Notes under the pieces: generated by a model | What the model was told of the DNA's origin: nothing | Seen by the model: only the letters and a program-made list of their open reading frames with translations | Database searches by the model: none | NCBI GenBank assembly: GCA_902488525.1 | Contig: CABTWP010000033.1 | Coordinates: 1 to 23,565, forward strand | Direction of reading: 5' to 3' | Source: an uncultured Collinsella sp. | GTDB taxonomy: Bacteria > Actinomycetota > Coriobacteriia > Coriobacteriales > Coriobacteriaceae | Length of the DNA: 23,565 bases | Position numbers and translations under genes: made by a program | Part shown: one piece after another, positions 1 through 6,794 of the stretch | Position numbering within the stretch: position 1 is the stretch's first letter | Layout of the letters: each line of letters opens with the position of its first letter

Positions 1-1
1 T

Positions 2-107
2 GGGAGCCCCTTCCATGAATGCGGCGTGGCCGCCACGGTTGGATTAGACACTCACCATTGTCGGCCTAATCCGCGGTCTTTCATGCAGCAGGGGCTCTCA
101 ATGTTTT
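2..107 (+). ncRNA. Candidate structured RNA ending in a U-tract (unidentified)
   Basis: The segment folds as a closed multi-helix structure. Positions 2-10 pair with 91-99 (GAGCCCC/GGGGCTC core plus a G-U and a G-C). Inside, 14-19 (CATGAA) pairs with 80-85 and 21-24 (GCGG) with 71-74. Two hairpins sit at the centre: 25-29/33-37 (CGTGG/CCACG) and 41-47/66-72 (GGATTAG/CTAATCC), the last sharing two bases with the GCGG helix. A TTTTT run at 103-107 follows the closing stem, so it could be a small RNA or leader with a terminator on the plus strand. The G3-T98 wobble also fits plus-strand RNA better. I could not match it to T-box, TPP, cobalamin, THF, SRP or M-box consensus. It touches the window edge, so it may be incomplete. 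Confidence 0.4.
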
Positions 108-280
108 TATGTCCTGCTCATATCGTCTGTGCCGGTACCTAGGGACACTCCTGGCGCAGCCAATGAAGACCTCTACGGATGAATTCCAGGCCGCTCCGTC
201 GCTCCAGACATCGTTTCCGCGCCTCGCGCCTGCCCCAAACAATCAAAACAAGCCCTTTTCGCCGCACCCTCAAAGGTCTG

Positions 281-508
281 TGGGCAAAAAAGGGCAAATA
301 TGAGTACTGTTACCATTTTAGTAGCAGGCAAAACCACCCAAAATGACGTCCGAGCGAACCCTACAACCCCCTAAGACAGCCAACCTGACTGGTTTAAGGC
401 GTATTGGAGCCAATTTTAATGAACATACTATAGGTTATGTTTATTATCTTCTTGAATGTAAATGCTATTCACTTAGCAACAGTACTCATATTTGGCATTT
501 ATTGCCCA
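281..508. repeat. AT-rich segment bounded by 31-bp inverted repeats (MITE-like)
   Basis: Positions 281-311 and 478-508 are inverted copies of each other, matching at about 28 of 31 positions. The innermost 17 bases (295-311 versus 478-494, core ATGAGTACTGTT) are perfect. The 166-bp interior is AT-rich and has no plausible ORF. A CTG triplet lies directly outside both ends (278-280 and 509-511), which could be a 3-bp target duplication or chance. The arrangement resembles a miniature inverted-repeat element, but two facing copies of a regulatory motif would look the same. No transposase is present. Confidence 0.45.
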
Positions 509-535
509 CTGCCATATAACTAACACCCTATAGCA

Positions 536-576
536 GACAAAAACAGGCCGTAGCCCATCGCTGCGGCCTGTTTGGA
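536..576 (-). terminator. Rho-independent terminator of the mgtE-like/Nramp operon
   Basis: A 10-bp perfect stem (541-550 AAACAGGCCG with 564-573 CGGCCTGTTT) has a 13-nt loop. Read on the minus strand it is followed by TTTGTC, extending the U-run. It lies 18 bp past the Nramp stop codon. The A/T tracts on both sides make it potentially bidirectional. Confidence 0.8.
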
Positions 577-590
577 GTCCAAAAGAGGCG

Positions 591-1853
591 CTAAGCGCTG
601 TAACCCATCGCCTGCAGAACAAACATGACGACCGTGAGCACCGTAATCACACCGATAGTCGCCCAAGTGAGCACATTCCACACGCGGCCGTTGCGGTTAG
701 TGCCCATAATGTGACGGTCGGCTGCGATAACCACCTGGAACACCAGAACCACGGGCAACAGCACACCATTGATGACCTGTGAGGTCATCATAATCTGGAA
801 CAGATCGACGCCGGGCATAAGCACCAGCACGGCAGAGATACCGATGATGGCCGTAATGATGCCGCGATAGACCGGGGCCTCGTCCCAGCTGCGGTCGGCA
901 CCGCGCTCCCAGCCAAATGCCTCGCAGATAGCGCTCGACGTAACGCCCGGCAGCACACAGGCAGCCAAGAAGCTCGCCGCGACCAGGCCCGAGGCAAACA
1001 GTACCGTGGACCACTGACCCGCAATAGGCTCCAACGCGCGGGCGGCATCGGCAGCATCGCTAATCTGAATACCCGCCGGGAACAACACCGTACCGGTCGT
1101 GATGATAATAAAGCCGGCAATGACATCGGCGGCAAGCGAGCCGCTCACGGTATCGATGCGCTGCAGCACGATATCGTCCTCGCCCGCGTTCTTATCGACC
1201 ACGTTGTTCTGCGCCAAGAAAATCATCCACGGCGCGATGGTGGTACCGATCGTTGCGACCACGAGCGACACGTAGCTGGGGTCATTTTGAATGTTAGGCA
1301 CGACCAGGTCGACCGCGACCTCACCCCAGTTGGGGCCAGCCATAAACGCGGCGACAATATAGGTCACGAACACGCAGCTCACCAGCAGCAGAATCTTCTC
1401 GATGCGCTGGAAGCTGCCCGACATGGTAAGCATCCACACCAGCAGCGCCACCAGCGGCACCGAAATGCTCGCCGGCACGCCAAAGAGGGCAAGGCCGCTG
1501 GCGATGCCCGCAAACTCCGAAATGGTCACAGCCGTGTTGGCGATCAACAGCGCCGCCATAGCAAGTACACTCTTGCGCACGCCAAAGCGCTCGCGAATGA
1601 GCGATGCCAGGCCCTTGCCCGTGACGCAGCCGCAGCGCGCCGCGGTCTCCTGCGTCACGATGAGCAGCACAGTCATGACGGGAAGCATCCAGAGCATCTT
1701 GTAGCCATAGCTGGCACCCGCGCTGGAATACGTTGCAATGCCGCCGGCGTCATTGCCCGAAAGCGCCGCCAGCAGACCGGGACCCATAGCGCCAAAGATG
1801 GCCGCGATGGTCAACTTTTGCTTGGTGCCCGACTTTTGCTTGGTATTTTGCAC
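591..1853 (-). CDS. Nramp-family divalent metal transporter, NRMT (magnesium)-like
   Basis: A predicted inner-membrane proton/metal symporter-type protein of 420 residues with about 11 hydrophobic segments. The start chosen is GTG at 1853, because an AGGTGG ribosome-binding site overlaps the upstream gene's stop codon; the longer in-frame reading lies inside that gene. The fold signature is clear: a GPGLLAALSGNDAGG stretch in helix 1 (Asp about residue 35) and GTTIAPW in helix 6 (about residue 207). In ordinary Mn/Fe transporters these sites read DPGN and MPH; here they read DAGG and APW. Loss of the helix-1 Asn and helix-6 Met is described for the Nramp-related Mg2+ transporters (NRMT), including one from the coriobacterium Eggerthella lenta. 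Mg2+ is therefore the likelier substrate, by inference. It lies 8 bp downstream of an MgtE-type gene, presumably in one operon. Confidence 0.85.
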   Translation of the reverse strand: MQNTKQKSGTKQKLTIAAIFGAMGPGLLAALSGNDAGGIATYSSAGASYGYKMLWMLPVMTVLLIVTQETAARCGCVTGKGLASLIRERFGVRKSVLAMAALLIANTAVTISEFAGIASGLALFGVPASISVPLVALLVWMLTMSGSFQRIEKILLLVSCVFVTYIVAAFMAGPNWGEVAVDLVVPNIQNDPSYVSLVVATIGTTIAPWMIFLAQNNVVDKNAGEDDIVLQRIDTVSGSLAADVIAGFIIITTGTVLFPAGIQISDAADAARALEPIAGQWSTVLFASGLVAASFLAACVLPGVTSSAICEAFGWERGADRSWDEAPVYRGIITAIIGISAVLVLMPGVDLFQIMMTSQVINGVLLPVVLVFQVVIAADRHIMGTNRNGRVWNVLTWATIGVITVLTVVMFVLQAMGYSA

Positions 1854-1861
1854 GCGACCAC

Positions 1862-3706
1862 CTAACCCATGACCGACATGGTGAGCAGCACCGCAGCGGC
1901 GCAGTACGCTACGCACGAGATCATGACGGCAATAACGTTCATGGCGGTGCCCGACGTGTTGAGGTCATGCTCGTCACGCCAGAACAGCACCATCAGGTAA
2001 ATCACGGCGCTCATGTTGCCAACCAGGCAAATGATGGCAGCGATATTAAAGCACCCGGTAAAGAGTTGCTCCTCAAACATGGGCGCATCGGGGAACGCAG
2101 CGGTGCGCACCAGCTGGGCGCACAGATAGGTCACGAGTGACAGAATCAGGCCCATGCCCGTGCTCTGGAAGAAGAACCCCAGATACGGCTTGGGCTCGTC
2201 GTCGTGACCGTCATACTCCAGGAAGTAGTTCTTGACGAACGACACCATACGCGAGGCAGCCAGCAACACGAGCGGCATGGCGCACATGGGGAACACCACC
2301 AAATGCGCGGAGCCCAGCGCCGTCCCCAGCACCGTTGCCATGATGCACGAGGCGATGCCCCACACGACGACCCAGTACTGACGATGCACGAACCAGCTGA
2401 GCACGTTCGTCGAGTCGTCCGACGCGCTATCGCCCGAGCCGACACCGGCGATCTGCAGGTCCTCCTGATGCTCCTCGGCGATAACGTCCATGGCGTCGTC
2501 GAAGGTCACGATACCCAGGATATGACGGTTCTCGTCGCAGACAGGGATGGCAACCAGGTCGTACTTGGTCATCTCGTCCGTCACGTCTTCCTGGTCCTCG
2601 TCGGGCGACACATAGACCAGGTCGCGATAGGCCAGCTGACCCAGCGTGGCGTCGCGGTCGGCTACGATCAGCGTGCGCAGCGAAAGCACGCCGGTCAGCA
2701 TGCCGCTCGGATCCTCGGTATAGACGTAGTAGACGCTCTCGAAGTCCTCGTCGAGCTCGCGAATCGCCTCGATGGCGTCACCGACCGTCGCCGTGGCGGG
2801 CAGGGAGACGAACTCCGAGGTCATGATGCGGCCGGCGGTGTTGTCCTCATATCCCAGCAGGTTACGAATCGCCTTCTCCTCCTTGACGCCCATCAGGCGC
2901 AGGAGCTTCTCGGCCTTCTCGTAATCGAGCTCGTCGATCAGGTCAGCTGCATCGTCCGGGTCCATCATGGCCAGCATCGACGATGCGTCCGTGTCGGACA
3001 GGCCCTCGAGCATCTCGGTCATAAGCTCGTCGTCATCGAACTCCGAGATGGCCTCGGCGGCCTGGGCAGTATCGAGCTGCGCAAACACCTGCGCACGCAG
3101 GCGCGGGTCGAGCTGCTCGATAATGTCGGCGATGTCGGCAGGGTGCAGCTCGCCGAGCGTCTTGTGCGACACCGAGAGTTGAATGTTCTTGGTCGAGCGG
3201 TCGAGCAGGTCCATGTAGGACCAAGCGATGATGTCCTCACTGAGCGGCTTGCCCAGGTGCTTCATAAAGCCTTCGACGATATGCTCGAGCGCGGGGCTGA
3301 TGGCGCGTAGCAGACCGCGGGCACCGACCTCGGCGCCCAGCAGGCGCAGCTGGTTTTCGCCCGACATGGAAAACTTGATGTCGTTTACACGCACGACCTT
3401 CATGCCCTGCGTGTCGACGATCTGCTTGTTGAGCACGTCGCGGGCAAGCAAGAGTTCGGTCGGCTGCAGGTACGAAAAACGGATTTCGGTGGCCGACGTC
3501 TTAAGGTGTACACCCGTCTCGTCGATACGATCGACCCATTTGCGCCAGCTGATCATAAACGGCGTCTTGCCGGGGCCGCGGAACGCGAGCGACGTCACGT
3601 GCGGAAAAACTTCGCCGGTAGCAATGCCAAAATCGTTGACCACACCGAGCTTTTCGCCGTCGACGTCCAAGACCGGCAATTTGAGCATCTCACTCAGATA
3701 ATTCAA
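1862..3706 (-). CDS. PRC/MgtE-N/CBS protein with an atypical membrane domain
   Basis: A 614-residue membrane protein. N-terminal PRC-barrel-like regions span about 1-85 and 88-140. An MgtE intracellular N domain follows (about 183-285; HPADIADIIEQLD and the DDAADLIDEL repeat), then a CBS pair (about 290-410), then five hydrophobic helices (445-612). In MgtE channels the N and CBS domains sense cytoplasmic Mg2+ and gate the pore. Here the last domain lacks the glycine/asparagine-rich pore signature I expect of MgtE, so transport by this protein itself is uncertain. It could be a divergent channel or a Mg2+-sensing partner of the Nramp protein encoded 8 bp downstream. The start is TTG at 3706, preceded by GGGGAG five bases upstream; ATG at residue 7 is the alternative. 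The 5' leader is unusually hairpin-rich. Confidence 0.85.
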   Translation of the reverse strand: MNYLSEMLKLPVLDVDGEKLGVVNDFGIATGEVFPHVTSLAFRGPGKTPFMISWRKWVDRIDETGVHLKTSATEIRFSYLQPTELLLARDVLNKQIVDTQGMKVVRVNDIKFSMSGENQLRLLGAEVGARGLLRAISPALEHIVEGFMKHLGKPLSEDIIAWSYMDLLDRSTKNIQLSVSHKTLGELHPADIADIIEQLDPRLRAQVFAQLDTAQAAEAISEFDDDELMTEMLEGLSDTDASSMLAMMDPDDAADLIDELDYEKAEKLLRLMGVKEEKAIRNLLGYEDNTAGRIMTSEFVSLPATATVGDAIEAIRELDEDFESVYYVYTEDPSGMLTGVLSLRTLIVADRDATLGQLAYRDLVYVSPDEDQEDVTDEMTKYDLVAIPVCDENRHILGIVTFDDAMDVIAEEHQEDLQIAGVGSGDSASDDSTNVLSWFVHRQYWVVVWGIASCIMATVLGTALGSAHLVVFPMCAMPLVLLAASRMVSFVKNYFLEYDGHDDEPKPYLGFFFQSTGMGLILSLVTYLCAQLVRTAAFPDAPMFEEQLFTGCFNIAAIICLVGNMSAVIYLMVLFWRDEHDLNTSGTAMNVIAVMISCVAYCAAAVLLTMSVMG

Positions 3707-3726
3707 TGGTGCTCCCCATCATTATT

Positions 3727-3761
3727 CCCCCGGACGCGGCCGCGCGTGCGGCGTCCGGGGG
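3727..3761 (-). promoter_or_regulatory. Strong leader hairpin next to the mgtE-like start
   Basis: A perfect 11-bp GC-rich stem (3727-3737 with 3751-3761) has a 13-nt loop, ending about 10 bases before the GGGGAG ribosome-binding site on the minus strand. There is no U-tract, so it is not a simple terminator. It could restrict ribosome access or form part of a metal-responsive leader. The function is inferred only. Confidence 0.5.
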
Positions 3762-3812
3762 CTTCTGGATATGTATACGCATGCGCGGGCGGCACGCCGC
3801 TCGACGCTTACA

Positions 3813-3845
3813 CCCCGTGCATGCGCAAAAAGCACCTGCACGGGG
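3813..3845 (-). promoter_or_regulatory. Second leader hairpin of the mgtE-like operon
   Basis: A 9-bp perfect stem (CCCCGTGCA 3813-3821 with 3837-3845) is extended inside by a GTGC/GCGC helix with one wobble, closing a TTTTT loop on the minus strand. A smaller TCGAC/GTCGA hairpin (849-853/860-864 within the 3 kb block, i.e. 3849-3864) precedes it in the transcript. Confidence 0.45.
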
Positions 3846-3914
3846 TCATCGACTGTATGGTCGAGGTTTGGATTTCACCTGTAACCTTTCTCTTGACCCT
3901 CATTAACCGCAGTA

Positions 3915-3920
3915 ACTATA
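3915..3920 (-). promoter_or_regulatory. Possible -10 box for the mgtE-like/Nramp operon
   Basis: TATAGT on the minus strand would start transcription about 200 nt before the TTG start, which puts both leader hairpins in the mRNA. No good -35 hexamer is visible. Confidence 0.25.
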
Positions 3921-3997
3921 GCATCAGCATCGCCCTGCGACATCGAATTTATGCGCTGCACATTGCAGGCATACCAAACGCTGACGCATCCGTGACA

Positions 3998-4026
3998 TAG
4001 CCGTTGGGGACGTTCTTAAACGACTA
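3998..4026 (-). repeat. 29-nt covarying hairpin repeat, copy 1
   Basis: On the minus strand an 8-bp stem, TAGTCGTT with AACGGCTA, encloses the 13-nt loop TAAGAACGTCCCC. The stem contains a T-G wobble that pairs only in minus-strand RNA, the strand of the deacetylase gene that ends 8 bp upstream. A second copy with compensatory stem change lies at 12395-12423. It may be a 3'-UTR stability or termination element. Confidence 0.6.
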
Positions 4027-4034
4027 CCCAATGA

Positions 4035-5441
4035 CTACTCTGTGGTGTCGTCGTCCTCGGCAAGTTGGGGGAACACGGCGTCCTTGGGCATGGTGACCTT
4101 CGTCAGCGAGGTGAGCTTTTTGCTCAGCGACGTGTCCGTCTTGACCAGGTCGCTGAGCGTCACGATCTTGTAGCCGTCGGCAATGAGGCCGTCGATAATC
4201 TGCGGCAGCGCCTCGAGCGTCTGCTCGGCGCATTCGTCTCTGTCGGTGAGCAGCACGATATTGCCCGGCGTCACCGAATCGAGCACCGTCGAGACCTGCT
4301 CGTCGGCACCGTTGAGCAGCCAGTCGCCCGAGTCAATATTCCACGAGACCACGGCGGAGACCAGATCCATCGCATCAATCCAGTTTTGCTCGTCAAAGGC
4401 AGCGTAGGGAGCACGCAGCAGCATCGTCTTCACGCCAGTCGCCGACTTAATCGCATCGGTGCCTTTCGTGATCTGTTCGCGTACCGCCTCACGGTCCTGA
4501 CCCTTGAGCGAATCGTCGCTGTAGCTGTTGGATCCGATCTCGCACCCGGCATCGACAATCGCCTTGGCCGTGGCAGGCGAGGCCTCGGCCGCATCGCCCG
4601 AAAGGAAGAACGTCGCGGTGACGCCCTTTTCCTTGAGCACCTGCAAGATCTGTTTGGTGGCACCGCTCGGACCCTCGTCAAACGTCAGCGCCACGTACTT
4701 TTCGTTGCCCTTGGGCGCCACGCTGGCGCACGCAACAACGCAATCGGTGGCGGGCACAACCTCGCCGCGGTCCTGTGTCTTGCCCGACTGCTCACCAACC
4801 CACACCTCGGAGCGGCCCTGGACACCCCATGTCTGCACATACTCGATAGCGCCCGCGCCCTCGACCTTAAGCTTGGGCTCGATAACCGTAGCCTGAACCT
4901 CGTGCTTCTCGTAGGTGTTACGGCCATCCTTGACCGTCACCTTCTCGCCGCCCTCAAGTTCGCGGCTATCCCATTTGCCCTGTTTCACGCGCTTGCCGTC
5001 GACCTTCACCGACAGCTTTTCGCCCCCATGGCGCTTGAGCACGCTGTCATCGACGGCCAGCAGGTCGCCTGCGTCGTAGGTGTCAGTCAAATCCTGTTCA
5101 TCGATGAGATTCTGCAGCGTAGAGCCCACGCGCACCGCGGTCTTCTGGCCGTTGAGTTCCACGTCCACGCTGCGGTTGACGTAGCCCACGACGGCAGCGA
5201 TAAACAGCACGAGCGCACAGCCCACGGCAATGAGCGCATAGGGCAGGCGAGACGAACGACGGGGCGTACGGCTGTTGCCGATGCGAGCGCTGCGGTCGCT
5301 AAAGCCGCGGCTATGGTTGAGATACATCACGCCGGGCTTACGGTGACGCTTGCGCTGACCGCTGGGCAGCTGCCCCAGGTCGCGGCGCGCCGTCGGACGC
5401 ACACCCGAACGCCCGTTTAAGTTGGATCCGTTTTGGCGCAT
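4035..5441 (-). CDS. Membrane-anchored NodB-type polysaccharide deacetylase homologue, degenerate active site
   Basis: A 468-residue protein with a basic cytoplasmic N-terminus, one membrane helix (about 67-88), an extracytoplasmic region resembling a small beta-grasp/DUF348-like unit (about 92-140), a linker, and a NodB homology domain (about 248-435). The family removes acetyl groups from cell-wall or other glycans with a divalent metal. Motif 1 reads TFDEGP (253-258), with the metal Asp replaced by Glu. Motif 2, normally HS/TxxH, reads NSYSD (305-309), so both metal-binding His are gone. Motifs 3 (RAPY, 343-346) and 4 (DSGDW, 370-374) are kept. Motif 5 has Thr in place of the catalytic His (LLTD, 397-400). 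I infer a non-catalytic glycan-binding role or altered metal use. The start is ATG at 5441 behind a GGGGGAGGG ribosome-binding site. Confidence 0.85.
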   Translation of the reverse strand: MRQNGSNLNGRSGVRPTARRDLGQLPSGQRKRHRKPGVMYLNHSRGFSDRSARIGNSRTPRRSSRLPYALIAVGCALVLFIAAVVGYVNRSVDVELNGQKTAVRVGSTLQNLIDEQDLTDTYDAGDLLAVDDSVLKRHGGEKLSVKVDGKRVKQGKWDSRELEGGEKVTVKDGRNTYEKHEVQATVIEPKLKVEGAGAIEYVQTWGVQGRSEVWVGEQSGKTQDRGEVVPATDCVVACASVAPKGNEKYVALTFDEGPSGATKQILQVLKEKGVTATFFLSGDAAEASPATAKAIVDAGCEIGSNSYSDDSLKGQDREAVREQITKGTDAIKSATGVKTMLLRAPYAAFDEQNWIDAMDLVSAVVSWNIDSGDWLLNGADEQVSTVLDSVTPGNIVLLTDRDECAEQTLEALPQIIDGLIADGYKIVTLSDLVKTDTSLSKKLTSLTKVTMPKDAVFPQLAEDDDTTE

Positions 5442-5462
5442 GTGCCCTCCCCCATAAACACA

Positions 5463-5492
5463 GCAAGCCGGAGCAACAGGTCTCCGGCTTGC
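5463..5492 (-). terminator. Intercistronic hairpin between the PRC and deacetylase genes
   Basis: A perfect 11-bp stem (5463-5473 GCAAGCCGGAG with 5482-5492) has an 8-nt loop. On the minus strand it is followed only by TGTGTTTATG, a weak U-tract. It may terminate partly or protect the upstream mRNA; the deacetylase start is 22 bp beyond it. Confidence 0.55.
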
Positions 5493-5513
5493 CTCCCATC
5501 ATTTGGTACGTCG

Positions 5514-6269
5514 CTATTTTGTAGCTTTTGACGAGCCTCCGCTCGCCTTTTGGTATTCGTCCTTAAAGGCCTTGAACATGCCGCGCGTCTTGCCGAGCTG
5601 CTTGCCCAGTGCGCGACTGCCCTTGTCCACGGCAACCGATCCCTTGTCGTCGAGCACCTTGGCGCCCTTTTTGACCTTGTCGCCCACCACGACGCTGGCC
5701 TCGGCGGCCTTGGCAGCCGCACCGCCCGAATACCCGAGCGACTTGACCTCGTCCGAAACAATCATCGCGCCGTCCGCATAGCCGCGCAGCATCGTCGGCG
5801 GCACCTGCGTGTCACCAACCAAAACACTCGAAGCAGCACCGGCGGTCACATAGAATGCCTGCACGATGCCCGAGCGTGGCTTGAACTCAACGTCCGAGCA
5901 ATAGCCCACGACGTCGCCTGATTCCGTGCGCACGTCCATACCGACCCAGATGATGCAATCGTCCAGGTTGATGTCGAGGCGCTTGGCAGCGGCGGCATCG
6001 TACGTGTCCTTGACGTCATCGACCGCAATGGCGCCCTCGTAGACACCAATGGCGTCGAGCGCTACGAATCGGTCGGGGCGCTCGATCATGCCCGCGATAT
6101 CAGACTGGCGGACCATAAAGCCGACCACGCGCGTACCGCCCGGGGTAAAGACCGGAAAGTGAATCTTTCCGAGCTTTTTAGGGCTGCGCGGCGTGCCGTC
6201 CTTTTTGATGCGCTTGTCCTCAGTAGGCTTGCGATAGATCTTGGCGCCGACAAAATCCCCGGCGCGCAT
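5514..6269 (-). CDS. PRC-barrel domain protein
   Basis: A 251-residue, probably cytoplasmic protein. Two stretches look like PRC-barrel beta units: about 1-95 (GKIHFPVFTPGGTRVVGFMV) and about 100-165 (WVGMDVRTESGDVVGYCSDV). They are followed by a Lys/Ala/Gly-rich tail (about 180-251) with no predicted fold. PRC barrels occur in RNA-processing and membrane-associated regulatory proteins, so no specific function follows. Its ATG overlaps the stop codon of the upstream YtxH gene by one base (TAATG), indicating translational coupling. The tail may mediate contacts with membranes, nucleic acid or the YtxH partner; this is inference. The mgtE-like protein also begins with PRC-like units. Confidence 0.75.
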   Translation of the reverse strand: MRAGDFVGAKIYRKPTEDKRIKKDGTPRSPKKLGKIHFPVFTPGGTRVVGFMVRQSDIAGMIERPDRFVALDAIGVYEGAIAVDDVKDTYDAAAAKRLDINLDDCIIWVGMDVRTESGDVVGYCSDVEFKPRSGIVQAFYVTAGAASSVLVGDTQVPPTMLRGYADGAMIVSDEVKSLGYSGGAAAKAAEASVVVGDKVKKGAKVLDDKGSVAVDKGSRALGKQLGKTRGMFKAFKDEYQKASGGSSKATK

Positions 6270-6658
6270 TATGCCTCGGTCGAGGGCTCCGCAGCCGCGG
6301 TATCAGCCTCGACGGCGTTCTCGACCACGACGTCGGCGGCGGGCGTCACGTTGCCACCCGAGATGGCATCGTTGAGCTGCTCGCGCAGCTGGTCCATGCG
6401 CTCGCGGGCCAGATCGACCTTGGCGCGCAGGTCATCGGTCTTGGCGTCGACCATCGGGCCAAAGTCATTCACCGCAGCACGGGCCTCCTCGGCGCTGTGC
6501 TCGTAGGTGTCGCGCATATTGTCCCAGGCGTCGTTGGCGATATCGGCAGCCATGGCGCGGGTCTCGGCGCCCGAGCGCGGGGCCAGAGCAACGCCGACAA
6601 TAGCGCCGGCAGCGGCACCAAAAAGTGCGCCGGAGACAAAGCTGAAAGTCTTACCCAT
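6269..6658 (-). CDS. YtxH-like membrane-anchored coiled-coil protein
   Basis: A 129-residue protein with one N-terminal glycine/alanine-rich membrane segment (about 3-27, ending in ALAPRSGAETR, the usual YtxH junction). A long amphipathic helix follows (about 30-95), with an acidic Ala/Val-rich tail. YtxH proteins are general stress/envelope proteins of unknown mechanism. ATG at 6658 is preferred: the AGGAGAGG ribosome-binding site is correctly spaced for it, whereas the ATG at 6664 directly abuts that site. The longer reading to 6730 would run through the promoter. A one-base overlap couples it to the downstream PRC-barrel gene, so the two likely act together. Confidence 0.8.
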   Translation of the reverse strand: MGKTFSFVSGALFGAAAGAIVGVALAPRSGAETRAMAADIANDAWDNMRDTYEHSAEEARAAVNDFGPMVDAKTDDLRAKVDLARERMDQLREQLNDAISGGNVTPAADVVVENAVEADTAAAEPSTEA

Positions 6659-6709
6659 GATCATTCCTCTCCTGCGGGCACGTCGGTGCCCACCGTTTGA
6701 ATGCTGTCC

Positions 6710-6715
6710 ATTATA
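6710..6715 (-). promoter_or_regulatory. -10 box of the ytxH-PRC operon
   Basis: A perfect TATAAT on the minus strand lies about 50 bp before the YtxH ATG, in the gap after the upstream gene. No convincing -35 hexamer is seen 17 bp upstream. Confidence 0.5.
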
Positions 6716-6794
6716 CCCGCAGCGCATCACTTGCCGCTCCGCTCATCTGCGTACGGCAAAGGCGCAGGTACGTGATGGTGATAAACGCGTAGGC

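Noticed and set aside
109..303. 64-codon plus-strand ORF near the left edge
   Set aside because: No ribosome-binding site, no recognisable domain, and it runs into the inverted-repeat element.
2204..3310. Long plus-strand open frame opposite the mgtE-like gene
   Set aside because: Its protein is His/Arg/Val-rich antisense-type composition, while the minus strand encodes clear PRC/MgtE/CBS domains.
3707..4023. M-box (ykoK) Mg2+ riboswitch upstream of the mgtE-like gene
   Set aside because: The expected conserved blocks could not be aligned to the leader; only generic hairpins are seen.
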